From Axinella damicornis (taxonomy: Eukaryota; Porifera; Demospongiae; Axinellida; Axinellidae): 64,000 bases of DNA. Of the stretch, positions 63,973 through 64,000 are shown in pieces. The stretch covers positions 2,980,164-3,044,163 of the forward strand of contig OZ007517.1 of the NCBI GenBank assembly GCA_963931865.1. The letters run 5' to 3'. A program made the position numbers and the translations under genes. The notes beneath the pieces were generated by a model that saw only the letters and a list, made by a program, of their open reading frames with translations, made no database searches and was not told where the DNA came from. Position 1 is the stretch's first letter. Each line of letters starts with the position of its first letter.

Positions 63973-64000
63973 AGGAGGGAAGGAAATGATGAAAGGGTTC

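Overview
The window looks like animal nuclear DNA, most likely from a sponge (demosponge). It has immunoglobulin-superfamily (IgSF) genes built from one-domain exons, a single-pass receptor guanylate cyclase, a full ERCC4/XPF gene split into 32 small exons, and an ADAR-family gene. All are intron-rich with mostly short introns and GT-AG borders, and many small fold-back transposable elements lie between and inside the genes. The species cannot be named from the sequence alone.

Layout. 1-8 kb (minus): the downstream part of a large IgSF gene, 18 consecutive Ig exons, all phase 1 at the visible borders, running off the left edge. 8-13.9 kb: a transposon-rich gap or very large intron. 13.9-18.9 kb (minus): a signal-peptide exon plus five extracellular exons (IgSF module 1). 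18.9-22.8 kb: intergenic, with mobile elements. 22.8-29.05 kb (minus): IgSF module 2, a paralogue of module 1 that also has a transmembrane exon and a short tail with an ITIM-like tyrosine motif; it is a complete 8-exon, 649-aa model. 29-32.2 kb: intergenic. 32.25-46.78 kb (minus): ERCC4/XPF, 32 exons, 922 aa. 46.78-47.77 kb: shared divergent promoter region. 47.77-59.43 kb (plus): receptor guanylate cyclase, 21 exons, 901 aa, with an unusual short Cys-rich ectodomain. 60.1-64 kb (minus): the 3' part of a gene encoding a CUE domain followed by an adenosine-deaminase (ADAR/ADAD) domain whose catalytic Glu is Val; its 5' end lies beyond the window.

The genes do not form one pathway. Two themes stand out. 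First, a rapidly evolving IgSF locus with cassette exon duplication, exon deletion, a duplicated 5' module and gain or loss of the membrane anchor. Second, dense fold-back elements, including about 17 copies of one 8-bp-target-site MITE family, many inside introns, where they would form long RNA hairpins. Exon models were assembled by hand from splice sites, reading phase and family alignment. For the three complete genes the summed exon lengths give an uninterrupted frame from start to stop.
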